Below, piece by piece: positions 9,566-18,700 of a DNA stretch of 64,000 nt. The notes beneath the pieces are model-generated. The model made no database searches and was not told where the DNA came from. It worked only from the letters and a program-made list of their open reading frames with translations. Position 1 is the first letter of the stretch. The number at the start of each line of letters is the position of its first letter. The DNA comes from an uncultured Bacteroides sp. (GTDB lineage Bacteria > Bacteroidota > Bacteroidia > Bacteroidales > Bacteroidaceae). The position numbers and the translations under genes are program-made. The stretch is from the NCBI GenBank assembly GCA_900551445.1, contig URWA01000011.1:1-64000 (forward strand). The letters are read 5' to 3'.

Positions 9566-11047
9566 TCACTTGTTCAGCTTCCAGGTGAATCCGTCTTTGG
9601 TATCCTTCACCTCAAAGCCCAGTGCAGCCAGGTTGTCGCGAATCTTGTCGCTGGTAGCCCAGTCTTTGTTGGCCTTGGCCTGCATACGCTGTTCCAACAG
9701 CATGTCGACCACTTTTCCGTAGGCTTCTTCACGGGCCGCATTGTTTTCTGCTTCCGCCTTCAAGCCCAGAATGTCGAACACGAACAGATGGAACACGCTC
9801 TTCAGTTCTTCCAGGTCTTCTGCACTGATGGTCGCCTTCTTGTCAATCACCGTATTAATCATGCGAGTGGCATCAAACAGGTGTGAAATGACAATCGGCG
9901 TATTCAAGTCGTCGTTCATGGCTTCGTAGCACTTCTCGCGCAAGCCCTGCGGCTCGATGCCCGAAGTGGTCTTCGACGGGGTGATGCGTTCCAGGTTCTT
10001 CACACCTTCCAGCAGACGTTCCAATCCCTTTTCAGCTGCCTGCAATGCTTCGTTGCTGAAGTCCACCGTACTGCGGTAATGTGCCTGCAGGATGAAGAAA
10101 CGGATGGTCATCGGCGTATAAGCCTGTGTCAGCAGCTTGTTGGAACCGGTAAAGAACTCATCCAAAGTGATGAAGTTACCCAACGATTTCCCCATCTTCT
10201 GTCCGTTGATGGTAATCATGTTGTTGTGCATCCAGTAGCGTACCATCTGATGACCTTCAGAAGCAACTGCCTGTGCAATCTCACATTCATGGTGCGGGAA
10301 AATCAAGTCCATTCCTCCTCCGTGAATGTCGAAAGTCTCACCCAAGTACTTCCGTCCCATGGCCGTACATTCACAGTGCCAGCCCGGGAAACCGTTGCTC
10401 CAAGGTGAAGGCCAGCGCATGATGTGTTCCGGCTGTGCACACTTCCACAAGGCAAAATCGGCCGGATTGTGTTTCTCGTCCTGTCCGTCGAGTTCACGGG
10501 TGGTGTTGAGCACATCATCCAAATTACGGCCAGACAATACACCGTAATGATGGTCTTTGTTGTACTTGGCCACGTCGAAATACACCGAGCCCTTGCTTTC
10601 GTATGCATATCCGTTTTTCAGGATTTCTTCTACCAGCTGAATCTGTTCGATGATGTGCCCGGACGCATGCGGCTCGATGCTGGGCGGCAGCACGTTCAAG
10701 GCTTCCATGGATTTGTGGTAGCGCAACAGATAATACTGCACCACTTCCATCGGTTCCAGCTGTTCCAGACGGGCCTTCTTGGCAATCTTGTCTTCTCCGT
10801 CGTCGGCATCGTGTTCCAGATGGCCCACATCGGTAATGTTACGCACGTAGCGCACCTTGTAGCCCAGATGCTTCAGGTAGCGGAACAGGATGTCAAACGT
10901 AATGGCGGGACGCGCATGTCCCAGATGGGCATCCCCGTAAACGGTAGGCCCACACACATACATGCCCACATGAGGAGCATGCAAAGGCACGAAAAGTTCC
11001 TTCTTGCGGGTCAGTGTATTGTAAATGAAAAGCTTGTTATTCTCCAT
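9566..11047 (-). CDS. cysS: Cysteine--tRNA ligase
   Basis: A 493-residue class I aminoacyl-tRNA synthetase that charges tRNA-Cys. The HIGH signature appears as HLGH at residues 41-44 (GPTVYGDAHLGHARP), the zinc-ligand Cys32 is in YVCGPTVYG, the further motif GWHCECTAM is present, and the KMSKS loop is GQKMGKSLGNF near residue 285. The C-terminal DALR-like helical domain runs from about 330 to the end. The length is normal. It is transcribed on its own from a -7 box at 11068-11075, with the GH97 terminator just upstream. Confidence 0.98.
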   Translation of the reverse strand: MENNKLFIYNTLTRKKELFVPLHAPHVGMYVCGPTVYGDAHLGHARPAITFDILFRYLKHLGYKVRYVRNITDVGHLEHDADDGEDKIAKKARLEQLEPMEVVQYYLLRYHKSMEALNVLPPSIEPHASGHIIEQIQLVEEILKNGYAYESKGSVYFDVAKYNKDHHYGVLSGRNLDDVLNTTRELDGQDEKHNPADFALWKCAQPEHIMRWPSPWSNGFPGWHCECTAMGRKYLGETFDIHGGGMDLIFPHHECEIAQAVASEGHQMVRYWMHNNMITINGQKMGKSLGNFITLDEFFTGSNKLLTQAYTPMTIRFFILQAHYRSTVDFSNEALQAAEKGLERLLEGVKNLERITPSKTTSGIEPQGLREKCYEAMNDDLNTPIVISHLFDATRMINTVIDKKATISAEDLEELKSVFHLFVFDILGLKAEAENNAAREEAYGKVVDMLLEQRMQAKANKDWATSDKIRDNLAALGFEVKDTKDGFTWKLNK

Positions 11048-11067
11048 AATTCAAAAGAGTTAGGTTG

Positions 11068-11075
11068 CAAAGTTA
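11068..11075 (-). promoter_or_regulatory. -7 box of cysS
   Basis: Read on the minus strand this is TAACTTTG, matching TAnnTTTG, about 20 nt before the cysS start codon. It lies immediately after the terminator stem of the upstream GH97 gene. Confidence 0.55.
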
Positions 11076-11083
11076 TAAATTAA

Positions 11084-11129
11084 AAAGAGAAAAGCGTGAT
11101 TTCGGCCAAAAAATCACGCTTTTCTCTTT
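11084..11129 (-). terminator. Terminator of the GH97 gene
   Basis: A perfect 17-bp stem: 11084-11100 (AAAGAGAAAAGCGTGAT) pairs with 11113-11129, around a 12-nt loop. It begins 15 nt after the GH97 stop codon and ends in a T run on the minus strand, so it separates GH97 from cysS. Confidence 0.85.
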
Positions 11130-11143
11130 GCAATCTTCTTTTG

Positions 11144-13084
11144 TTATTTCGTCAGGACAATACCACCTTCCGGCTGAATCACGACTTTCACTTCGACCGG
11201 ATTCTTGATTTTCAGTTCCTCCAGCTGCGGCTGCCGCTTCTTGTCGTCCAGGTAATAAGACACGGTCTCACCTTTTTGCCACATCGGCAGGTTCAGCGTC
11301 AGCTTCAGCGGTTCTTTCTGCGCATTCACTCCCACCACGTACCAGCGGTCACCGTGACGACGGGCCAGTACGCAATATTTACCGGGATAACCGTCCAGGA
11401 ACATCGTTTCATCCCAAGTGGTCGGCACCTGCTTCATGAAGTCGATGGCCAAGGCCGGCGCATCGGTCAGGTTGTTCGGAGCCAGGGCAAAGTTCTGAAT
11501 CGGGTTCTGATACAGTACCGCCGTAGCCAGCTGGAACACATCGGTGGTCTTGCGGATGCTTCCTCCATCGTTCGTCCGGTTGTAACGCTTGTTCAGCAAG
11601 GTACCGCCAAACTCCATACAGCCGATGGTGTTACGGATAAACGGATGCAGGCAGGCATTGTAGGCCTCCATGTCATCAAAGTGCTGGTTGAAGATCAGGT
11701 TCTCCGAAGCCAGTACTGCCTCGCTGCCCACATAGTTGGGATACATCCGTTCCCATCCGCGCGGAATGGTACAGCCATGGAAGATAATCATCAGTCCGTA
11801 TTCGTTGGCATCGGTCAGGATGTCTTCGTACAAGCCCATCATCTGCTGCTTGTCACTGCCGAAGAAGTCCACCTTCAGTCCCTTCACACCGCATTTCTGC
11901 AACCATTTCATTTCTTTCTTGCGGGCCACGGAGTTGCTCATGCACTGCTTGGCATCCTGCGGCGCGTCGTTCCAGTAGCCGTTGGAGTTGTACCACACAA
12001 ACACGTCCACCTTCTTCTGGTGCGCATACTGGAAAAGTTTCTCCATCTTGTCGCGGCCGATGTTTTTCTCCCAACCGCCGTCAATCAAGGTATATTCATA
12101 GCCCATCTCACTGGCCAAGTCGATGAAACGCACCTGGTCATCGTAGTTGATGCTCGGGTCCTGCCACATAATCCAGCTCCAGGTAGAACGTCCGAACTTA
12201 TAGTCCTGTGAAGGTTCATAAAGTGGATCCACCACATCAAACGGCACCGTGGTTTCCACAATCGGCTTCAGTCCGTTGCCCACCGTAATGGTACGCCAGG
12301 GAGTCACACCCGGCAGGGCCAGTCCCGGAGTGGAAGAACCCAGTCCGTTCATCTCGCCCGGGTTCGGGAAGGCAATGCTATACAGTCCGTCCTTCGTGGC
12401 ATCGCTCAGGTGAGACGCACAATACAAGCTGCGCACGCCGGTTTCCGAAACCAGTGCCCAGTTGTCGCCCACATGGAAAAGGGCCGGGAAGGTATAGCCT
12501 TCACCGTATTTAGACGGCGTGGCCACCGGCTCATCGGGTACATATTCCTCTTCATAGCTCGGTTTGGTACGCATCCAGCCAATCATCGGGTCGCTCTGCG
12601 GGGAAAGAAAAGTGGTAGTGGAAGAAGGGAAATCAAATCCGGTGGCTTCCTTTTCTACCACCATGCAGGCGGTTTCGCCATACTGGGGCATCTCGTAGCG
12701 GAACGCGATGTCGTTGTTGCTCAGCTGGAACACGATAGCCACTTTCTTCTTATCCGCATTTTCAAGGTTCACGGTCAGCTTGTTTGCTGCATAGTGCACC
12801 GTAGAGCGTTTGATACGGGTCTGCGTATAAGTCTTGTCCACTTTGTCTGCCTGCTGGTCTACAAACGTCATCTGCCGACTGAAGTCGCCGATATTGGACA
12901 CGAAGCCCAATGGGGAATTCTCCAAAACGGTCTTGCCGTCGTAAGTCACTGAATAAACAGGTTTACCGTCCTGCAACTGAAAATCAAGCTTCAAACGGGT
13001 ATCCGGTCCGGTGACCGACGCCTGCTGCGCCAGTGCCTGCGAAGCCAATAATGCCAATGTGTAAAAGAGTCCTTGTTTTTTCAT
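11144..13084 (-). CDS. GH97 glycosidase, probably retaining alpha-galactosidase type
   Basis: A 646-residue secreted glycoside hydrolase family 97 protein with a signal peptide (LALLASQALAQQ). About residues 25-280 form the beta-sandwich N-domain; the (beta/alpha)8 barrel starts near WSWIMWQDPSINYD and ends near 550. In GLKVDFFGSD the Asp at residue 406 matches the position used as nucleophile by retaining GH97 alpha-galactosidases. Inverting SusB-type alpha-glucosidases lack it and use Glu bases elsewhere. This favours alpha-galactosidase over alpha-glucosidase, but the assignment rests on motif reading. The gene is monocistronic, with its own promoter and terminator, and diverges from the GH51 gene. 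Confidence 0.88.
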   Translation of the reverse strand: MKKQGLFYTLALLASQALAQQASVTGPDTRLKLDFQLQDGKPVYSVTYDGKTVLENSPLGFVSNIGDFSRQMTFVDQQADKVDKTYTQTRIKRSTVHYAANKLTVNLENADKKKVAIVFQLSNNDIAFRYEMPQYGETACMVVEKEATGFDFPSSTTTFLSPQSDPMIGWMRTKPSYEEEYVPDEPVATPSKYGEGYTFPALFHVGDNWALVSETGVRSLYCASHLSDATKDGLYSIAFPNPGEMNGLGSSTPGLALPGVTPWRTITVGNGLKPIVETTVPFDVVDPLYEPSQDYKFGRSTWSWIMWQDPSINYDDQVRFIDLASEMGYEYTLIDGGWEKNIGRDKMEKLFQYAHQKKVDVFVWYNSNGYWNDAPQDAKQCMSNSVARKKEMKWLQKCGVKGLKVDFFGSDKQQMMGLYEDILTDANEYGLMIIFHGCTIPRGWERMYPNYVGSEAVLASENLIFNQHFDDMEAYNACLHPFIRNTIGCMEFGGTLLNKRYNRTNDGGSIRKTTDVFQLATAVLYQNPIQNFALAPNNLTDAPALAIDFMKQVPTTWDETMFLDGYPGKYCVLARRHGDRWYVVGVNAQKEPLKLTLNLPMWQKGETVSYYLDDKKRQPQLEELKIKNPVEVKVVIQPEGGIVLTK

Positions 13085-13114
13085 AAGTGTTTTCCAGATA
13101 GTTATTAATCAGGA

Positions 13115-13122
13115 CAAAAATA
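13115..13122 (-). promoter_or_regulatory. -7 box of the GH97 gene
   Basis: On the minus strand this reads TATTTTTG (TAnnTTTG), about 30 nt before the GH97 start. It shares the 108-nt divergent intergenic region with the GH51 promoter. Confidence 0.5.
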
Positions 13123-13155
13123 GGAATTAAGTGTGAAACTTACAATATTTTTCTC

Positions 13156-13163
13156 TATATTTG
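13156..13163 (+). promoter_or_regulatory. -7 box of the GH51 gene
   Basis: TATATTTG matches TAnnTTTG and lies 29 nt before the GH51 start codon, divergent from the GH97 promoter. Confidence 0.55.
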
Positions 13164-13192
13164 CGCGGTAGACACTTTATAATTATAAAACC

Positions 13193-15172
13193 ATGAATAA
13201 ACACTTAACCTTTCTCTCTGCGCTTGCCCTCAGCGCGGGTCTCAGCCTGCAGGCACAAAACACCAACCAAATGGTAATTCAGGCCAACAAAATTGGTGCG
13301 GAAATACAACCGACCATGTACGGGCATTTCTTCGAAGATATTAATTATGGAGCGGACGGAGGACTTTATGCAGAACTCATCAAGAACCGTTCATTCGAAT
13401 TCCCACAACACCTGATGGGATGGGATATTTTCGGCAACGTCACCCTCCAGGACGACGGACCGTTTGAAAAGAACCCACATTACGTGCGTCTGGGAGCTCC
13501 CAGCCATGCACACAAACGTACCGGCATTGAAAACGAAGGTTTCTTCGGCATCGGTATCAAGGCCAACGAGAAATACCGCTTCAGCGTATGGGCCAGAGGG
13601 GAAAACCAGAAAATACGGGTGGAACTGATTGACAATGCCTCCATGGGGGAATCACAGGTCATCACCTCACAAGATGTAAAGATTAATTCCAAAGACTGGA
13701 AAAAATATGAAGTCATCCTGACACCTGCCCAGACACAAGCCAAAGCGCATTTGAGAATCTTCCTCGCTTCGCCGGGCACCGTCGATCTGGAACATGTGTC
13801 CTTGTTCCCGGTAGATACCTGGAAAGGACGTGAAAACGGACTGCGGAAAGACCTCGCACAGGCATTGGCCGATACCAAACCGGGCATCTTCCGTTTCCCG
13901 GGAGGATGTATCGTGGAAGGAACGGAAATCAGCGACCGCTACAACTGGAAGAACTCTGTAGGGCCGGTAGAAAACCGCCCGCTCAACAGCAACCGTTGGG
14001 AATATACCTTCCCCTACCGTTTCTTCCCGGATTATTTCCAGAGCTACGGCATGGGATTCTACGAACTGTTCCTGCTGGCTGAAGACATGGGTGCCGAACC
14101 GCTTCCGGTATTGAACTGCGGACTGGCCTGCCAGTACCAGAATGACGACCCGAAAGCGCACGTGCCCGTAGACCAACTGGATAGCTATATTCAGGATGCA
14201 CTCGACCTGATTGAATTTGCCAACGGAGACACTACTACTACCTGGGGAAAACTTCGTGCCGACATGGGCCATCCGGCTCCGTTCAACCTGAAATTCATGG
14301 CTATCGGAAACGAACAGTGGGGACCGGAATATCCGGCACGCCTGAAACCGTTCGTGGAAGCCATCCGCAAGTCCCATCCGGAAATCAAGATTATCGGTTC
14401 CTCTGGTCCACAGTCTGAAGGAAAGGATTTCGACTACCTGTGGCCGGAAATGAAAAAGCTGAAAGTCGATCTGGTAGACGAACACTTCTACCGTCCGGAA
14501 GACTGGTTCCTGAAGTCAGGCAACCGTTACGACAACTACGACCGGAAAGGTCCGAAAGTGTTCGCCGGAGAATATGCCTGCCACGGAAAAGGCAAGAAAT
14601 GGAACCACTTCCATGCTTCTCTGCTCGAAGCGGCCTTCCTGACCGGAGTAGAAAGAAATGCCGACGTGGTACACATGGCGACTTATGCTCCGCTCTTGGC
14701 TCATGTGGAAGGATGGCAGTGGCGTCCGGACTTAATCTGGTTCGACAACCTGCGCTCCGTACGTACTTGCAGCTGGTATGTACAGTCTCTTTACGGCCAC
14801 AACAAAGGTACCAACGTAGTGCCTCTGACCATGGACAAGAAACCGGTCAGCGGACAAGAGGGGCAGAACGGACTCTTTGCCAGCGCTGTTTGGGATGAAC
14901 CTACACAGACTTACATCGTAAAAGTGGCCAACACTTCCGAAAAGGCACAGCCTCTCACACTGGAATTCAAGGGACTGAAGAAATCTGTCACGCTGGGCGA
15001 CGGAAAATGTATTACCCTGCACACAGAAAATCCGGATGCAGAGAACACCCTCGACAACCCGAACCTGATTACGCCACAGGAGAGTGCCGTATCCATCGAA
15101 GGAAATACACTCAATACCGAAATAGGTGCCATGACATTTGCTGTCTACAAATTCAAGAAAGAAAGCAAATAA
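13193..15172 (+). CDS. GH51 alpha-L-arabinofuranosidase
   Basis: A 659-residue secreted family 51 enzyme that would release arabinofuranose from arabinan or arabinoxylan side chains. A signal peptide (SALALSAGLSLQAQ) precedes the N-terminal GH51 motif QPTMYGHFFEDINYGADGGLY, interrupted by a CBM4/9-like beta-sandwich at about residues 80-210. The barrel carries the acid/base Glu374 in AIGNEQWGPEY and the nucleophile Glu460 in VFAGEYACHG. A C-terminal beta domain ends the protein. The Bacteroidetes form with the inserted carbohydrate-binding domain has this length. The gene is transcribed alone. Confidence 0.95.
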   Translation: MNKHLTFLSALALSAGLSLQAQNTNQMVIQANKIGAEIQPTMYGHFFEDINYGADGGLYAELIKNRSFEFPQHLMGWDIFGNVTLQDDGPFEKNPHYVRLGAPSHAHKRTGIENEGFFGIGIKANEKYRFSVWARGENQKIRVELIDNASMGESQVITSQDVKINSKDWKKYEVILTPAQTQAKAHLRIFLASPGTVDLEHVSLFPVDTWKGRENGLRKDLAQALADTKPGIFRFPGGCIVEGTEISDRYNWKNSVGPVENRPLNSNRWEYTFPYRFFPDYFQSYGMGFYELFLLAEDMGAEPLPVLNCGLACQYQNDDPKAHVPVDQLDSYIQDALDLIEFANGDTTTTWGKLRADMGHPAPFNLKFMAIGNEQWGPEYPARLKPFVEAIRKSHPEIKIIGSSGPQSEGKDFDYLWPEMKKLKVDLVDEHFYRPEDWFLKSGNRYDNYDRKGPKVFAGEYACHGKGKKWNHFHASLLEAAFLTGVERNADVVHMATYAPLLAHVEGWQWRPDLIWFDNLRSVRTCSWYVQSLYGHNKGTNVVPLTMDKKPVSGQEGQNGLFASAVWDEPTQTYIVKVANTSEKAQPLTLEFKGLKKSVTLGDGKCITLHTENPDAENTLDNPNLITPQESAVSIEGNTLNTEIGAMTFAVYKFKKESK

Positions 15173-15192
15173 GTCATTCAGCAAATTACCAG

Positions 15193-15232
15193 AAAGGTGC
15201 GCCCGGATTGCCCGGACGCACCTTTTTTTTCG
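15193..15232 (+). terminator. Terminator of the GH51 gene
   Basis: AAAGGTGCG at 15193-15201 pairs with 15217-15225, with further CCGG pairing inside, followed by a run of eight or more T residues. A strong intrinsic terminator 20 nt after the stop codon. Confidence 0.9.
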
Positions 15233-15234
15233 CT

Positions 15235-15348
15235 TTAATAATACATGCACAACCTATATCCTAAATACAATAAACAAGTACATGCCACCAGTACCATGGT
15301 CAGTGTCACCTTCAGGGCTTTCTGACGCTCCTTCAAACTTAGTTCCAT
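15235..15348 (-). CDS. Small single-pass membrane protein, 37 residues
   Basis: A short open frame with ATG at 15348 and TAA at 15235-15237. It encodes a positively charged N-terminus (MELSLKERQKALK) followed by a hydrophobic segment (VTLTMVLVACTCLLYLGY) and a short tail ending in MYY. The profile is that of a single-helix membrane peptide with the charged end inside. A purine-rich GGAGGAAG precedes the start. It lies convergent to the GH51 terminator. I do not recognise it as a named family; chance cannot be excluded at this size. Confidence 0.45.
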   Translation of the reverse strand: MELSLKERQKALKVTLTMVLVACTCLLYLGYRLCMYY

Positions 15349-15532
15349 AGTAACTTCCTCCAATTGTTCTGTAACAAATATCGGGAAAATATATTACAAA
15401 ATCATGTAGATGAAGTAACTTTTGCGTGAAAATGTTTTTCAAATTCCATCACAGCCGTTTTTCTTAATAAATCCTTCAAATAAGCGGGATTTTTCAAATT
15501 ATGTTATAAAACACATCTTTTAGATTCATTTC
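15349..15532. other. Non-coding stretch before the short RNA-like unit
   Basis: AT-rich DNA with no convincing gene. It should hold the promoter of the 37-residue gene. It also contains the motif ATGTTATAAAACACAT near 15501-15516, which recurs at the same place upstream of the second RNA-like copy near 29579-29594, so the duplicated segment includes upstream DNA. Confidence 0.5.
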
Positions 15533-15563
15533 TTTGCAGATTTCCGGAAAGTCCTTACCTTTG
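15533..15563 (+). promoter_or_regulatory. Promoter of short RNA-like unit, copy 1
   Basis: A -33 box TTTG at 15533-15536 and a -7 box TACCTTTG at 15556-15563, 19 bp apart. This is close to an ideal Bacteroidetes vegetative promoter, yet it drives no open reading frame. Confidence 0.75.
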
Positions 15564-15569
15564 CAACGT

Positions 15570-15632
15570 GTTTTTCATAGTATTAGATTTAAGGTTAACA
15601 AAAGGTTGGAGTTCAGCGGAACTCCTTTTTTT
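15570..15632 (+). ncRNA. Short RNA-like unit, copy 1
   Basis: From an expected start near 15570 to a strong intrinsic terminator (GGAGTTC at 15608-15614 pairs with GAACTCC at 15619-15625, then seven T residues) the transcript would be about 60-65 nt. No open frame of useful length is present. The same sequence from GTGTTTTTCATAGTATTAG through the terminator and on to ATGTCCATAC occurs again near 29636-29710, with promoter and spacing conserved. The transcript and its function are inferred; it could be a small RNA family or a remnant leader/attenuator. I could not name it. Confidence 0.6.
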
Positions 15633-15653
15633 ATGTCCATACGTGAACACAAA

Positions 15654-15698
15654 AAAATTCCGGGCCTGAGCATTCTCTTGCTCAAGCCCGGAATTTTC
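15654..15698 (-). terminator. Terminator of the GH2 gene
   Basis: A long stem (AAAATTCCGGGC paired with GCCCGGAATTTT, continuing with CTTGAG-type pairs inside) lies just beyond the GH2 stop on the minus strand. The stem ends are A- and T-rich on both sides, so it can stop transcription in either direction. Confidence 0.85.
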
Positions 15699-15719
15699 AG
15701 TTTCCGTGACTAGCGATTT

Positions 15720-18700
15720 TTACATCGGCACGAGGGTGAATCCCCAACGGTATTCCTTATTGGCCGGAATCAGGTACTGCGGGTCTGGAATAGAACCCCA
15801 ACTGTCGAAACCGCCCACACCCATCTGGCGCATGTCCAGGCAGACTTCCACGAAATCACGCGGAGTGATGTCGTTGATGTGGGTCTGACGCGGCTTGATG
15901 TCTTTCGCCGTACGGATATCGTGTTTCAGCTCTTCCGCATCCCGGTTGTTCCACTGGTAATCGCGGTTCGTAGTTTCCTCGCCGTCAAAGTCTTCCACGG
16001 AATTGCGGAGGGAATTGAATTCCATCGTTTCGTCGGCATACACAGCCAGTCCCTTGCCGTTTTTCTGTTTCAAGGTCAGCCAACGGGTATCGGTATGATG
16101 TCCGTTTTCCTGCGGACGGATATAAGGATAATACATCTGTTCCGCCGTACTCCGGTATTCACCCACCAGTGTACCGTTGTTGCGGTCACAGTAGTTTTCT
16201 TCCGGTCCACGTCCGAAATAAGTCACCTGCTCCATATCGGCCGGCAAACGGAAACGTACCCCGATACGCGGTACCACCAGTTTGGAACTTTCCTTGCGGC
16301 GTGCTTCATTGCCCGGTGTAAAGGTAGCCATCAGCGTCGCTTCCGAAGCCTCGGTCTGAGCCGCCTGCATTTCGGTAGAAGTAAAGGTATAATCAGCTTT
16401 CACCACTCCCGACGGATGGATGCGGTAAGTCGCAATGTAGAGATTGCCCGCAGCCAGCAGGTAGCTCACTTTCAATACGGCATCTTTTCCGTCCAGGGCG
16501 AGTGAGGCATCCACTACGTTGAAGTTCTTGCTCGACTGTTTCCAGATTTGCAGACGTTTCGGCATCTGGCTTCCGTAGTCGTTGTCGTTCGGTCCACGCC
16601 AGAAATTAGGCTGCAAACCGAATCCGTCGTGGAAATATTCAGTACCTTTTACCTTATACGAAGTCACCAGCCCGGTTGATTTGTCGAACACAAACGATAC
16701 ACGTGACGACTGTACTGTCAGCAGGTTGCCGTTTTCACTGCACTGCAAAGCCGGACCTTGCACCGCAAACGAACGGTCGAGTGCCTCTACCGGCAAACGG
16801 AACTGTTCATGCGCAATTTCATAGCCGACCGGAATCAGCGGTTCCGGTTCCAGCGTAGTCACTGAGAAGTTCACGAAATATTCCGTACCTGCCTTGGCCT
16901 TCAATCCCCCGACGTTTACCGTCAGCTCTTTCTTGGCCTGAGGAGCCACATCCAACGATACTTTTCCACGACGTACCACCTTGTTGTTTTCTTTCACCTC
17001 ATACGCAATCTGATATTTCTTCAGGTTGGTGAAATAGAAACGGTTGAGCACATTGAATTTTCCATTCGCCAGGTCGGTAGCCTCAAAAGCCACATTCTGG
17101 TGCGCATATTTCACTTCACTCATCGCCGGATGAGGATTGCGGTCCGGATTCACGATACCGTTACAGCAGAAGTTACCATCGCTCGGCATGTTGGTACCGA
17201 AGTCACCTCCGTAAGCCCAATAGTCTCTTCCGTTCTCATCCTTTACCAAGATACCCTGGTCTACCCAGTCCCAGATATAACCACCCTGCAGGTTCGGATA
17301 GCTGTAAATCGCTTTCCACTGGTCCCACAAGCCTCCGGTAGAGTTACCCATGGCATGCGCATATTCCGACGGCACCACCGGACGGTCACTGCCCTGACGG
17401 CCGATACTTTCCAGCCAAGATGCACTAGGATATTGAGGTACATACATATCTGAGTTCCATTCCCACTGCGCACGTTCGTAGTTCACCGGACGGTCCATCA
17501 GTCCCTTGTCAGCCTGTTTCACCCACAAGTAAGCCTCATAGAAGTTATATCCGTTACCGGCTTCATTACCCAATGACCAGAACGTCACAGAAGGATAGTT
17601 CTTGTTGCGTTCAAACATATTCTGTACACGATACAAATGCGGTTTCAGCCATTCCGGATTGTTTCCCAACGTACCACCCTTGCTCAGGCTGTAATACATA
17701 CCGTGGCTCTCGATGTTGGCCTCATCGTAAATGTACAGACCGTATTCATCGCACAGTTCATAGAAACGGCGGTCCTGCGGATAATGGCACAGACGCACTG
17801 TGTTGATATTGTTGCGCTTCATCAGTTCCAGGTCCTTGCGCATCAGTTCCTCGCTCACGTAATGACCCGTCAGCGGGTTGTGCTCGTGCATGTTCACCCC
17901 TTTCAGCTTCAACGGCTGTCCGTTGATGAACAACACGTGGTAATTCTTGCCATTGGCTCCCTTCTGGTCGATTTCCTTGATTTCGATGCGGCGGAAACCT
18001 ACGTGATACGGAATAACCTCGGTCACCTTGCCGTTTTCCTTCACCGTCATCAACAGTTTATACAGGTTCGGAGTTTCTGAGGTCCAAGTCTGTACTTCCG
18101 GCAGTTCCTTGCTGAAAGACACTGTGCCTTCTTTTCCCGGCAACACCTCAGAAGCCTGCTCGCCACTGGCCACCACCTTGCCCTTGCTGTCCAGCAGTTC
18201 ATAGCTTACACTCAGCCCGGCCGTCTGTGTGCGATGGTTCTTCAGTTCCATGTCCAGACGGAAGATACCGTTGGTATAAGAATCATCCAAAGTAGACGTG
18301 ATGCGGAAATCCTGTACCGAAGCCTTCGGCTGTGAATAAAGGAACACATCGCGTTCGATACCGCTGATACGCCAGAAGTCCTGACATTCCAGATATGAAC
18401 CCGTGCTCCAACGGAGAATCTTCAAGGTCAGCACATTGTTCCCGTCCTTCAGGTAGTCGTTGATTAAATATTCTGCCGGATTCTTGGAATCCTCGTTATA
18501 GCCCACCTCTTTGCCGTTCAGGTACACATAACAGCCCGATTTGGCCCCGGCAATGTGCAGATAAATATCGCGTCCTTTCCATTCAGAAGGTACCGTAATG
18601 TCGCGGCGGTACACACCTACCGGATTTTTCTCCGGCAACAACGGAGGCTGCGGATTACGCGGCTGAAACTCATAACCATGGTTGGTATAAATGGCTGTAC

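Noticed and set aside
12410..12952. Plus-strand frame of 180 codons within GH97
   Set aside because: It lies fully antisense to the GH97 catalytic and N-terminal domains and has no promoter or domain.
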